Origin: Phymatolithon calcareum
Taxonomy: Eukaryota; Rhodophyta; Florideophyceae; Hapalidiales
NCBI GenBank assembly: GCA_977006965.1
Contig: OZ345358.1
Coordinates: 558,001-622,000 of the forward strand
Direction: 5' to 3'
DNA: 64,000 nucleotides
The notes under the pieces are model-generated. The model had not been told where the DNA came from, did no database searches, and saw nothing but the letters and a program-made list of their open reading frames with translations. Positions 52,253 through 62,213 of the stretch are shown in pieces; the first letter of the stretch is position 1; each line of letters starts with the position of its first letter. Position numbers and translations under genes: made by a program.

Positions 52253-53632
52253 GACAAAATTTTAATTGCAATGTCTTGTTTCGCTTACAATTTCCGCGAG
52301 CGTGAGGGAAACGTCAATTTAGACGTCCTTCTGCGAAATAATTTATTCAGGATTATTTTATTATTTTACAAGAAATGACGAAATCATTACATGATGTACG
52401 TTTACTCTTGTTTTGGGAATAAAGTGTGTTTAATCAAAACACTAAATCCTCGCAGAAGTGCCGCACGAGTGCATAATAAGCACTAATAGAGTCCGTTTAT
52501 ATGGAATGGAAGGCCGAACTCAAGGCGTTTGTTTTAATCCAAAATGACTGAACAAAATTCTATGCCTTCTGTGGAAGTCAGGATGACCAACGCGTGCAGT
52601 CGTCGAAGACCAACACTGATGCCTTGCACGGCACAGCCGCCGGTAAAGTCAGGCGGCGGAACGGCGGTGTGGTAGAATGGAAGGAGAGGTAGACGACAGT
52701 GAGAGTCGCTGGATTGTGGAGTCGCTCGCGCTAGATTTCAACACTGTTGATGACGACGGTCTGGAAATGGCCTCCAGTGTTTCCAAGCTTCCGCACAGGT
52801 GGCGTTTCTACATGAGAGCCTGCATCCTGTCGACTGTGAAAAGCGGGGCTGGAAGCTATACAAGGGGGCATAGACAAATGGGAACGAGGTACAGGTTGTC
52901 GTTCTTAGTGGACTTATAAGTTTTTCGTTATCCCCTGTGCCGGCCAACTGTTTGACAAGCACTGTCTCTTATCCGCAATTCTCTCAAATCCTGAACAAGT
53001 AGCACAGAAATTCACAGGTGAAGAAGAGTCTCTTGAGGATGTACATTATCGCGCTTTGACGACTTACGCATTCTGGCAGAGATATGTGCGTTCTGTCGAA
53101 GGGTGATATTTTCACTTCATCTACGTTTGTTGATTCTAACAAGGAAGATCGAAAGAATAATTGTCGCTGTCATATCGCTGCGTTAGCAGATGAAGATTAT
53201 CGCCGTTTTTAAGCAACAAGAACTGTAAAATGATCGGCGTTGCGTATGAAATTTACCTATAAGGGATGTAAGACGTAGATCTCACTCCGCGTGACTTAAT
53301 GAACATATATTGCAGACTTCTACAGTACTAAGGAGGGTTTTTTGAACGAACTCCGGAACAGATGAACCAGGGAACTACACTACTGAAAATCATACTTCTC
53401 TTATTAGTATACGTTGAGAATGCTTCCCGTGCCAATGGACCCTTTCTTTTTCGTCAATGTAGATGGCGATGGACCATTTAGAATTCCAGGAATGTAGCCT
53501 GAAGATACTTTATTTGCTGGAAAAGGTAATTTCTTAACAGCAAAATATGTGTCTGGAAATACACGGGAAAGAAATAGGTAAGAGACGATGTTACGAGTTT
53601 TAATGAATTAGACAATTACAAATCACCGATTG
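52253..53632. other. Spacer between the two TIR elements
   Basis: About 1.4 kb. An 80-codon frame at 52677-52919 (MEGEVDDSESRWIVESLALD and onward) and in-shift frames to about 53100 (LFDKHCLLSAILSNPEQVAQ, HYRALTTYAFWQRYV) read like degraded coding sequence, but I recognise no family. The rest shows nothing. Confidence 0.35.
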
Positions 53633-55188
53633 GAGGAAATTCACTACATGGCCATCTCTAGCTAGCCAAGCTTACTATCATAGCTCACTCTTCCCAGAAC
53701 TACTACTCGTCCGTTTGTCAAAGCAATCTATGGGACAATAAAATTTATTGCGCGTGCTACTCTCTAAGCTTTAGATCCTCGTCGCAAGCAGCATCTCCGT
53801 CAACGCAGGCGGTAGGGTCGATAATCATGGACTGAGCCGTTTTGTCGATACACCAGTGTGCTGCCGCAGCATTTCCGCGACTATGGCTATCCAGTGTAAT
53901 TTATTGGTAGAAATGTGAATATCTGCAGCAAGCTCTCGATAAAGCGGAAGAGGGCTCAGTCTCATGAAACAGAGACGAAAAGAAATAATTGAGTTATGGG
54001 CAAGGGAAGAAGTGGGAAGATCGCTCGAGATACCAACTGATTGGAACAATCTACCGGCGGTTCCCCGCGTAGGAGAAAGGTCGACACGATTGCAATGCCT
54101 ACGGCTGATATTCAACAGAGCACCTCTTTGGAGAAAATCAGTACTAGGTGCATACTTTGGTGTCACAGCCGTGATTGAGCTGGTCGCTCTCCAAAGTTAG
54201 TAGCGCTCCAACGCATTCTATCTTAATCCAAGATTAGTCCTGAAATTGAATATGAATGTAAGCGACTCACTAGAGCACTGTTGAGAGAGAAATACGAATC
54301 AAGGATATACTGAATAGTCAAACTACGTTGGCTTAGAAAACTGTGCGAAAGCGGCCCTGTTACTCTTGAAGAGAGGCCTTGGGAGCTTTTAAAATAAATC
54401 AACACATATCCCCGTTTTGTCGATGTTTTATCGTTTCGCCTCGACAACATTGTGGATGTTAGGTCTCCCGCATGTCTGTGAAAAGTGACTAGTGTCTATC
54501 CACGAGGAGAAGTGACGGCTCTCATTTTGGACGGCAAGTAGGGCCTCTTGCGCCTGCTGCTCGGCTTAGACGCAAAGTCAAACGGCACCAAATCATCCTG
54601 TACGAGCTGGTCTCCAGTGACTGCAACACGCGTGATTCTGCCCGCATGCTGCTTGGCCCACGTTCTCAACGTCCATACGTCCCCGAACTAGTGCTCGTTC
54701 CACGTGTCGAACGACACCCGATGCTACACCAAGCGCCTAGAAGCGTACAAAATTGCAGCAACGACGTGGCTACATGGTCGTTGGTGCTCTTCAAAGTGGC
54801 GTCAGGACAGGTAGCACGGTAATAGCTGCTAACTGTCACATTGAATGGCTTCTCTTCACGGCGAACAACACAGCTTAGCACGTTGACGTTAACGCAGAAG
54901 GTGCAAGCTGTGCGCTGACTACTGCTCAGTGTCAGGCGCTCTTTGTTACGCTTCGCCACCAGGTGGGCCTTGCCCATCGACTTGTTGTGGGAGATCACGA
55001 TGTTACCAAAGTCGTCAAAGCTTGATCCAGCGTTGTCGCCCACCTGTAGCACGAGCTTCTTCTTTTCCATGATTTCGGAATGGTTAGTGCTGGAGTGTTG
55101 TGTGTTGAGCGTTGCAGATGAACACGACAACGTGCTTACCGGATGAGCAGTAGATTTGGCGAGCGATGGCCATGTAGTGAATTTCCTC
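53633..55188 (-). mobile_element. Unassigned TIR element, copy B, with LINE insertion
   Basis: Same termini as copy A: GAGGAAATTCACTACATGG at 53633 and its complement ending at 55188, here nearly exact to at least 24 bp. Its ORF is on the minus strand. A 562-bp family B retroposon lies inside (53850-54411). Without the insert it is about 980 bp. The host sequence on either side of the insert aligns continuously with copy A near 51490-51560. Confidence 0.75.
53850..54411 (+). mobile_element. 562-bp family B retroposon inside TIR copy B
   Basis: Target duplication CCGTTTTGTCGAT at 53837-53849 and 54412-54424. It encodes a LINE-like segment (RRKEIIELWAREEVGRSLEI, FNRAPLWRKSVLGAYFGVTA) and ends GGGAGCTTTTAAAATAAATC, then AACACATATC. 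It is the longest family B copy in the window. Confidence 0.88.
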
Positions 55189-55277
55189 TTATGATTGTGT
55201 CGGTTATAATATACGCGTACATTGTACATTGAGAACAGAACCGTTCCGAAAACATCATGGCACTTCCATTGATCCAA
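54430..55277 (-). pseudogene. ORF of TIR element copy B
   Basis: The minus-strand frame 55277-54666 contains MEKKKLVLQVGDNAGSSFDD (Met near 55070), GKAHLVAKRNKERLTLSSSQ, then a Cys-containing block (RTACTFCVNVNVLSCVVRRE, FNVTVSSYYRATCPDA). After a frame change it continues KQHAGRITRVAVTGDQLVQD and SSRRKRPYLPSKM (about 54610-54500). Copy B preserves more of the central Cys-rich part than copy A. A zinc-binding or DNA-binding role is a guess. The portion upstream of about 55188 lies outside the element's inverted repeats. Confidence 0.5.
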
Positions 55278-57029
55278 TTATCATACTAGAACGTGATCAT
55301 TCTGCCTCGTCAAGTTTTTTTGGTCGAATGCCAGGCCCTATAATTGTTGCAACTTCGGTGATCCCTGCGATATCCACTAAACGACAACTCGTCCAAATTC
55401 AATGCGTTAACTTGTCTGTTTCTAACCCTGCTACAATGAAGATGTATTAGCTTGCTTCGGCGCAACGTTTACAATCTGTTAGGACAATGCACAAAAACTT
55501 GAAGCTGAAGCATAGGCCCATAGACGATTGAATGTGGTGCACTATTTCTCAGTGAAGAGTAAGAGAGCTTGCCTCATAGAAGGGTTTGATTAGAGATTCA
55601 CCATTTGAGATTCTGTGCAGAGGTGCACTAGATTTGAATTTGGGGAGCTGTAGACGAAACCGTTCCCTACGTTAAAAATAGAAATCAAAGATTATTAAGT
55701 GTTCTTGACCGGATTTTTGCGCTGAATCGAGTTCTGGTATTATAAAACTATAGTTTTCGGATAAGGGCACAGGAAATATGAATTACGATTTGCGCGAAAA
55801 CGGAATTTAAGTTGAGCGCATTGGAATACATGATGGTCAATCATAATACATTTACAGTGTGCGGAAGCAAGCACTGAACACTGCAGGCAGTTGCATCCGG
55901 ATTTGGACACCGTTTCCCGTTGCATCATTTTTGGGCCCTACATTGCTGGGAAATGAAATCTGGAGCCAATCACATTAGGATTTGTGCATGTAGACATTGT
56001 GATAAGCGCACTGCAGTGACTTACAGAAAAGGAACTCCTAGAATCTTCTGAATTTTTAAAACTATCTGTCTGTGGTGTTTATCACAGTACTGTCGCGCGT
56101 ACCAGCGCGAGCGTCTTCCAGCAACAGAAACAGGGCAGCAGCCCAACCGCGGACAACAGCCGCGAGTTTACCTTAACGTAACAGTTTCACAAACCGAGCG
56201 AACAGCCCGATACCACTTCCCAACAACAACCGACCGACACAGATCGATAGACACAACAACAGCAACCGACCGACACAGATCGATAAAACAGCTGTAGAAC
56301 CAACACCTCCAGGTCCCCCCTTCCTTGTTCTAGCCCGTCCATGGTCCGAGCTTATATACTCCACACCCACGACACGCGGGGAACTGCCCCGGCATCCTTC
56401 AGGGGTATGGCAGCGGTCGCGTGAGCGCACAGCGACCGCACCAGAGCGACAAACATGTGCTCAAAACATCCCGTGCGCAACGGAAACACCAACCGGAAAT
56501 CCCCTTCCGATACCCAATTCAGGGCCACTAGCGGGCGCGGTCGACACGCGCACCGCCCAGTAATTACTCTTGTACACGACCGTGAAACTCACGTCGCCAT
56601 CGCGCCACTGCCGTGAGCGCTAGCACCGCCTCTTGCAAGATTCGCCATATCTGCGCCCAATGCTCCTCAGACCACCGCGCCCAATTCACTGTATCCGTCC
56701 GCCTTGCGCATCCCAAGCCGTCATTCCGCATACCCGCGGCCGTCCACACGCCACCTCGCGTATGCCATTTGCACGGACGCCACGAGTAAATTGTCGCGAT
56801 AGCAAGCGCGGGGAATCGCGGTTCGCAACCAAAGTCCATACGAGAGCAATTCCAACAGTTCCACGGTTCTAATGACCGTTACCCGCTCGATTGACACGTA
56901 TGACACCCGCGATAGTCTTGCTTACAGGTACCAGGTTTCTTCTACGCAACAGTACGGCACAGTACTCTATAAATTTTTAACTAGCTCTATGTTTTCATTC
57001 TGTCAGACTCCGGCAAACGATAAAGAAAT
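55189..57029. other. Unassigned region with a GC-rich island
   Basis: 55.2-56.05 kb is AT-rich with nothing visible. 56.09-56.87 kb is GC-rich, with a direct repeat of ACCGACCGACACAGATCGAT at about 56228 and 56268 and opposite long frames (56633-56872 plus, 56839-56564 minus). The composition change is abrupt and could mark a transposon remnant or solo LTR, but I found no matching ends. Confidence 0.35.
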
Positions 57030-57034
57030 TCTTT

Positions 57035-57473
57035 TAGCAATCCTACCGATCCACTTCGATTACGACCGTACCTCTGGCCGGACCAGAAAGACCGACTTGA
57101 GCTCACCGACGCCGCCATATCAGTTGCACAGGCAGTCCCGGCACGTATCGATCAGGATGACGCCGTTGAGTGGCTTCATCGATCACTAAAATGTCGACCT
57201 AGCGGAATGACCACGGTCATTTTGCACACCATTACCTGGCAGTATTTGTCGCCCGAGGCTTGTGCAGAAGGATACTCTCTGATTGCTAAAGCTGGAGCAG
57301 AAGCCACGGCACATGCATCGCTTGTTCGTGTAGAGATGGAATACGACGGGCAGCCTATGGCTGGGCTATATGTCACGGTTTGGCCCGGTGGGCAGAGGCA
57401 GACTCTTGCACGCGTTGACTTTCATGGCCGTAGTGTCAACTGGTTGGGTGCCACAACGCTGAAGATACTTTAG
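57035..57473 (+). pseudogene. DUF2332-family gene, copy 2, 5'-truncated
   Basis: Open from about 57035 to the stop at 57473 without interruption: YLWPDQKDRLELTDAAI, AVEWLHRSLKCRPSGMTTVI, TWQYLSPEACAEGYSLIAKA, WPGGQRQTLARVDFHGRSVN. It lacks the N-terminal two thirds because the duplication starts inside the gene. Sense codons persist where copy 1 has three TGA codons, so the stops in copy 1 arose after the duplication. Confidence 0.8.
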
Positions 57474-57555
57474 GTTTTTTAGACAAGGAGTGCAGGCAAG
57501 AGGGATTCCAAGGAGTTGCAGAACAAAACGAGCTAATACATAAAGGTTTTAAATC

Positions 57556-59238
57556 TCAAGGACGCTTCTCAAACGACTGAACAACTACTTTGGACTTTGG
57601 CGTATCGTCCGGAACAACTGCATACTTCCTGCTCTGGTTGGGGTCCATTTCCAATCGATATTCTCGAAGAAGTACAGAAAACGTCGTCTTCATCAGCACC
57701 ATGGCTAGTGCTGCTCCGAGGCAGTAATGCGGTGATCCAGGTGCACCAAATCCAATGACTCTTGGAACCGGTGCTTTTCCCGGCTTTTTCATGAAGCGGT
57801 CGACCTTGATGACGTCAGGATCAGGATACATGCGCGCATCACGCATAGCCGCTTTGAAATCACAAAACACTCTTTCTCCCGCTTTCACGTACTTTCCAAG
57901 TACTTCCACATCGCTGCTGGGAACTCGCAAAACGCCTGTCGCTGCCGGATGCATTCGAAGCATTTCGTTGATATAGGAATCGAGCAGCGGCATCTTGGTC
58001 TTCACTTGGTCATAGGTCACAACTTTCGAGCCTGCTTCGTCAACCAGTTTATCCTGCTCTGCGGCAAGCACATCCCATATATTCAAGTCCATACCCATTT
58101 CAAAACATGCACACGAAGAAGTTGTCGCCGATGTAGCATATCCTGCGAACCACAACAGAAGCATTAAGTTCGTAAGGCTCTGGATAACTTCCGGATCGTT
58201 CTCTTCGTTCTCTCCCGTTTTCAAGGTGGAGCGCGCGATTGCAATGAGAAGAACGTTAACATCACCTTTAGCGATATCCTTACTGCCCAAATAGCTCAGA
58301 TTATCGCCGTACTCTCGAAGCTTATCGATAGTCTCTTTCTTCTCCACGAGGTTGCGTCTCACCAGGTCCCCAAGTATGTGCTTGACTTCATCCCTTGCCT
58401 GTATACCTGCGTTCCAGATCGGTCCAACGGGTGGAGTGAAGAAGGCGTAAGTCATCTTCAGAAATCTTTGTCGTATGGAGGATGCTTGATCCGAGTCCAT
58501 ATCTATACCGGTCGTCATTTCAATCACGATGGAGAGGTAGTGCTCGCGAAAAATGGGATCCAACTTTCTCTTGCCATCCATCTTCGCATCGTTCTCTACC
58601 CTTTTCCAGGTTTTCTCCACTCGATTGCGGATGCTGTCGAAATAAAACGGAAACAGCGTAGGGGCAAAAGCCGGAGCCACCATGTTGCGCACCGTCGTGT
58701 GGTCCGGTCCGTCAAGAAGGGTCATAGTATCGGCACCAAAGATTAACTTCATGACATCGAATGATCCAGAGCTGCGAAATATATCCGGGTCTTTTTGTAT
58801 ATCCACAGATGCTTCCATGTCTGTAATCACATGCATGGGCATAAGAATGAAAAAGGATCTGTAGATAGCACCATACTTCCTTGCACGTGTTATCACGCTT
58901 CCCAAATTCAGCCAATGTTCGATAAGGAAACCTAATATTGGGACGGTGCGATGGAGCGGCGGCGGCTCTGGACGCTCCTCTCTTGGGAGGTCCGGCGGAA
59001 GAGTTCTGTAAAATGGAGAACTGACATTTTTTCCCTGGGTGGGCGGTGACTTGCTGCGACGCACAGGTTCCAATTTGACTGTACTGCGCTCTTCGAGTAC
59101 ACAAACTGGGACATTCTTCCCGAAGACGTAGTGCACGCGTCTTGAAAGCAACGGTGTTGGTGAAGCGAAGGAAATGGATGAAGGGGCCATGGTTGACTGG
59201 AAATGTCGGTGCGTTTGAGGGGAAATTATTTTAGCCAT
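57556..59238 (-). CDS. Cytochrome P450, copy 2 (intact)
   Basis: A 560-residue P450 and the intact member of the pair. The N-terminus has a second Met (MAPSSISFASPTPLLSRRV) that begins a Ser/Thr-rich, basic, acid-free segment resembling a transit peptide; plastid targeting is inference. The catalytic domain has FAGYATSATTSS (helix I with the Thr pair), ExxR as EMLR, and FGAPGSPHYCLGA with the haem-ligand Cys. Substitutions versus copy 1 are few (for example HPAAT for HPAAV, VFCDF for VLCDF). A haem monooxygenase of the CYP120/CYP26-like type, perhaps acting on a terpenoid or carotenoid-derived substrate; the substrate is unknown. It is convergent with the DUF2332 fragment, 82 bp apart. Confidence 0.9.
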   Translation of the reverse strand: MAKIISPQTHRHFQSTMAPSSISFASPTPLLSRRVHYVFGKNVPVCVLEERSTVKLEPVRRSKSPPTQGKNVSSPFYRTLPPDLPREERPEPPPLHRTVPILGFLIEHWLNLGSVITRARKYGAIYRSFFILMPMHVITDMEASVDIQKDPDIFRSSGSFDVMKLIFGADTMTLLDGPDHTTVRNMVAPAFAPTLFPFYFDSIRNRVEKTWKRVENDAKMDGKRKLDPIFREHYLSIVIEMTTGIDMDSDQASSIRQRFLKMTYAFFTPPVGPIWNAGIQARDEVKHILGDLVRRNLVEKKETIDKLREYGDNLSYLGSKDIAKGDVNVLLIAIARSTLKTGENEENDPEVIQSLTNLMLLLWFAGYATSATTSSCACFEMGMDLNIWDVLAAEQDKLVDEAGSKVVTYDQVKTKMPLLDSYINEMLRMHPAATGVLRVPSSDVEVLGKYVKAGERVFCDFKAAMRDARMYPDPDVIKVDRFMKKPGKAPVPRVIGFGAPGSPHYCLGAALAMVLMKTTFSVLLREYRLEMDPNQSRKYAVVPDDTPKSKVVVQSFEKRP

Positions 59239-60302
59239 TTGGTGTTCTTAATATACTGATCCTGTCGTTCGACTCTGTCGATTCACTGCTCCTTTTTGCC
59301 ACTGCAAAGCAAATTATTGGGGCATGTACAACAAGATTTTTCGAGCATAAGCCAATGAATGCGAAAAGGCTGTGTCGGATACTACAGTAAGATAATTCGA
59401 ATGAAATGAATTGCGAAAGATTTCTTGAAGTAGGTCCAGAGAGCGCCAACCAAACATATCTAACTGGTTGCTCTGCACTCTGCGTTTCCCACCAGCCTAT
59501 CTGCGGGACAGACCCTTCCCAGCTTCTTTTCAAACTTTGCATGCCTGCAAGAAAGCGATATACAGTGATGTGTATTCAGAATATATCATTGGTTCGAATG
59601 GATCTTGTGTGGAATGGTCGCTCTTATCGCTTATATTCACTTCCACTCCCATCGCCCACAATCTCACTCTACAGTGCCCAGTAATATCTCCCTCTCAACG
59701 GACTGACTCAACCCGGCACTGCACCGCACACGACCAATCTAAAGCTTTCAAATGTCACTGAACAACGCTGATATCAGTAAGCGGAACATGCACTTTCGGG
59801 GTACTCGCTCTCGTCAACTTGCCAAGTTCGATGCCATGCTCGGTCTCTCTCCCAGTTCATAGCTTCCTTCTTTCACGTATACTCCAAATCTATTTCTACC
59901 TCCATCTTATGCATTGTGATTTACAGCATCCGATCGGCCGCTGCGAACAGAGCGCTTGACATGATCATCTCGAACGTTTGTTGTGCGCGGCGTACCTGGC
60001 CCACTGTCCACAGCTCATAGGTTCCTTAATCGAACTCCAGGATGGATTGTTTGCTATGAAGAGTCTGCGGTGACTGTTTACGCCTGTTGCGCCACATCTG
60101 CAGCTGTTTTTCGGCGTCTTACTCAGTCTTGCATGAGGAGTGCGAGCACAACTGCATTACACCAATACGCAATAAAGAAGTGGAGCAGGAAAGAAAAAGA
60201 GAACAACATTTCATTGTCCACGTGGACCACACTTTCCTCTCTTTGAACCGCTAAAAGGACCAGGGTCAGGCAGAAAAGAAGCGTAATTTCAAAGAGCTAT
60301 AG

Positions 60303-60659
60303 CAGGGGAGTGTTATGGGGGGGAGTAACGCAAAGTTGTTATCATACCGCTTTTTTGGAGTTGTGTCTGAAGTGTATGTTTGATTCATCTTTGCAGGGTT
60401 GAAATTGTTTCATAAAAATTAGAATGAAAGAGGAAAATCAGGCCCAAGTCGCCTGAACAGTGGCAGCTGCCAATGTAGCGGTCGCTCTCGTTGCAGTATT
60501 CTATTTTGTGGTTATAAACAATAAAAATAATCTGCAAAGAAGATTTGTTTTGATACTTACCGAACTCATAATTTAGCCGGCACATCGATGCTATAATTTT
60601 TTCGTACAATTTTTGAAACCTCAAAATGTTGCGTTACTCCCCCCCATAACACTCCCCTG
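60303..60659. mobile_element. 357-bp MITE, probably hAT-related
   Basis: Perfect 31-bp terminal inverted repeats (CAGGGGAGTGTTATG..., 60303-60333 and 60629-60659). Flanked by GCTATAG at 60296-60302 and 60660-60666; an adjacent C makes the duplication 7 or 8 bp. Copy 1 of the segmental duplication has the empty site near 50407 (CAGCTATAGCGTACTAAGC). CAGGGG ends and near-8-bp duplication point to hAT. No coding capacity. Confidence 0.93.
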
Positions 60660-60830
60660 GCTATAGCGTACTAAGCAGAAGTAAACGAAGCAATGGATGA
60701 GCGAAAAAATAATTTTTGAGAAAATATTTGGGTCGAGCAACCGAAAACCAACACATTTCACATTTGATGAAGTCTTTTTACCGATTAAAATCATCAATCT
60801 TACAGTAACAGATGAAAAAAATTTGAGGTA

Positions 60831-62213
60831 ATTCGGGGAAGGGCGAGGCTCCGCTGTGCAAACGGTTGCAAATCGATTCTGAACATACTGTCCAGAAATT
60901 AGAGCATTAAAAACTGACATAATTTCACATATCTTTGCGAACACATTTGCGGGTGGAACTATTGGAATTCAGGAAAACAACCCAATAGCTGATCGTTATC
61001 ATTGGATTGCAGTTGCTATGAGCAACCGTTGTTGAGAAAGCAGGGAAACGACAGGGGCACAATTAGCCGCCGCGAAAACGAATCAATCATTTTCAATCTG
61101 ATCCAAATTCCTGAAAAACAGAACTAGTAATCTCGTTTGAGAATGCAAATAGGATTCTAGGCAGCCTGTGAGCTCTTTCCTGTGCGTTCTGGGCACGCGT
61201 CGTAGAGCTCGCGTTCGCCCCACCCAGCACGAACGTGATACGCAGCTATCAGCACAATTCATCGACAACGTTTGCGAGAACTATCCGGCCCATACTGCGC
61301 TATCTGTAACGCAAGACAAGCACGTGCATTTCCCATACATGCATGCAGGCACTGGAGCCTGCATTGGGGATCATGCGGTCATGAGCTTCCGCATATCTGG
61401 CTGTCTAGATGAAAAACATCCACAGCCGTATACTTGTCTGATACGTTCACTTGGGAAACGAAGTTGTATTGCATTCAATCCAGGGCAATCGCTTCAAGGA
61501 AATTCCGGCTGTTGTCCTTGCGAAACGTGAATCATTCTAATCGATGCGGTTTTTCTTCGCGGTTGATTGAAAATTGGAAATGGACAGAACTCAGCGAACA
61601 GGATATAGGTATTGCAACATTGTCCACTTCTGATTCGGATTCCGTCGATGTTATTGAGATTTTACCAATTGCTGCATGCTGTTGAACTGAATACTGTCAA
61701 ACTCCGAGGGTACCTCATTGACATCTCAGCCTTCTAACCCGTACGCGCTGTCATTATATCCTCAGCAATTGCATGATTTGAAAGTGACGCCGTATTGTTG
61801 CGGGAACCAGCAATCTCTTTTTCATGAAATTTTGCAGCCCTTCGTTCATACAGCCTATTCATGACTTTCAAAGTTCATTTTTCGACGTCTTCTCGACGAC
61901 ACATCTTTTTTATCTGAGAAATCATGCGTGCACTTCGAGAATTTTCTTTCGCCACGTGCGTCCCCTCAAGTGCGAATCCAGTACTACTTACCAGTTTAAG
62001 TTCAATTCAGATCTGATTTTGTGCCTCTTTGAAGTGTTTATTATTTTATCTGCCGCATCTTATTCTCGAAGCGTCACGACCAGCTGCTTGTTTCCAAACT
62101 CACGTCTTCTTTTCAATGTGTACGGTAACATTGTAGTGCTCTTGTTGGAAGAGCATTATGCAGCAAGCAGTATGGTGTCGGACTCGAAGAAAAGTAGGCT
62201 TGTAAACTGAAAA
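60831..62213. other. Unassigned region before the Ulp1 gene
   Basis: A plus-strand frame at 61168-61530 (120 codons) and an overlapping one to 61685 show no convincing domain, though AGTGACIGDHAVMSFRISGC has a faint FKBP-like look. A 128-codon frame at 61824-62210 is Phe/Ser-rich and not persuasive. No repeats were noticed. Confidence 0.35.

Larger units (their letters stand above)
57030..60830. repeat. Segmental duplication, copy 2
   Basis: Direct copy of 46903-50870 (see there). The 5' breakpoint cuts the DUF2332 gene at the leucine-rich LRPYLWPDQ region. It contains an extra 190 bp near 59940-60130 relative to copy 1 and the 357-bp MITE at 60303. Confidence 0.9.

Noticed and set aside
56090-56870. 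Possible solo LTR
   Set aside because: GC-rich and abruptly bounded, but I found no TG...CA ends with a target duplication.
61168-61685. Possible FKBP-like protein
   Set aside because: Only one short stretch looks similar; the frame breaks and no catalytic residues could be placed.
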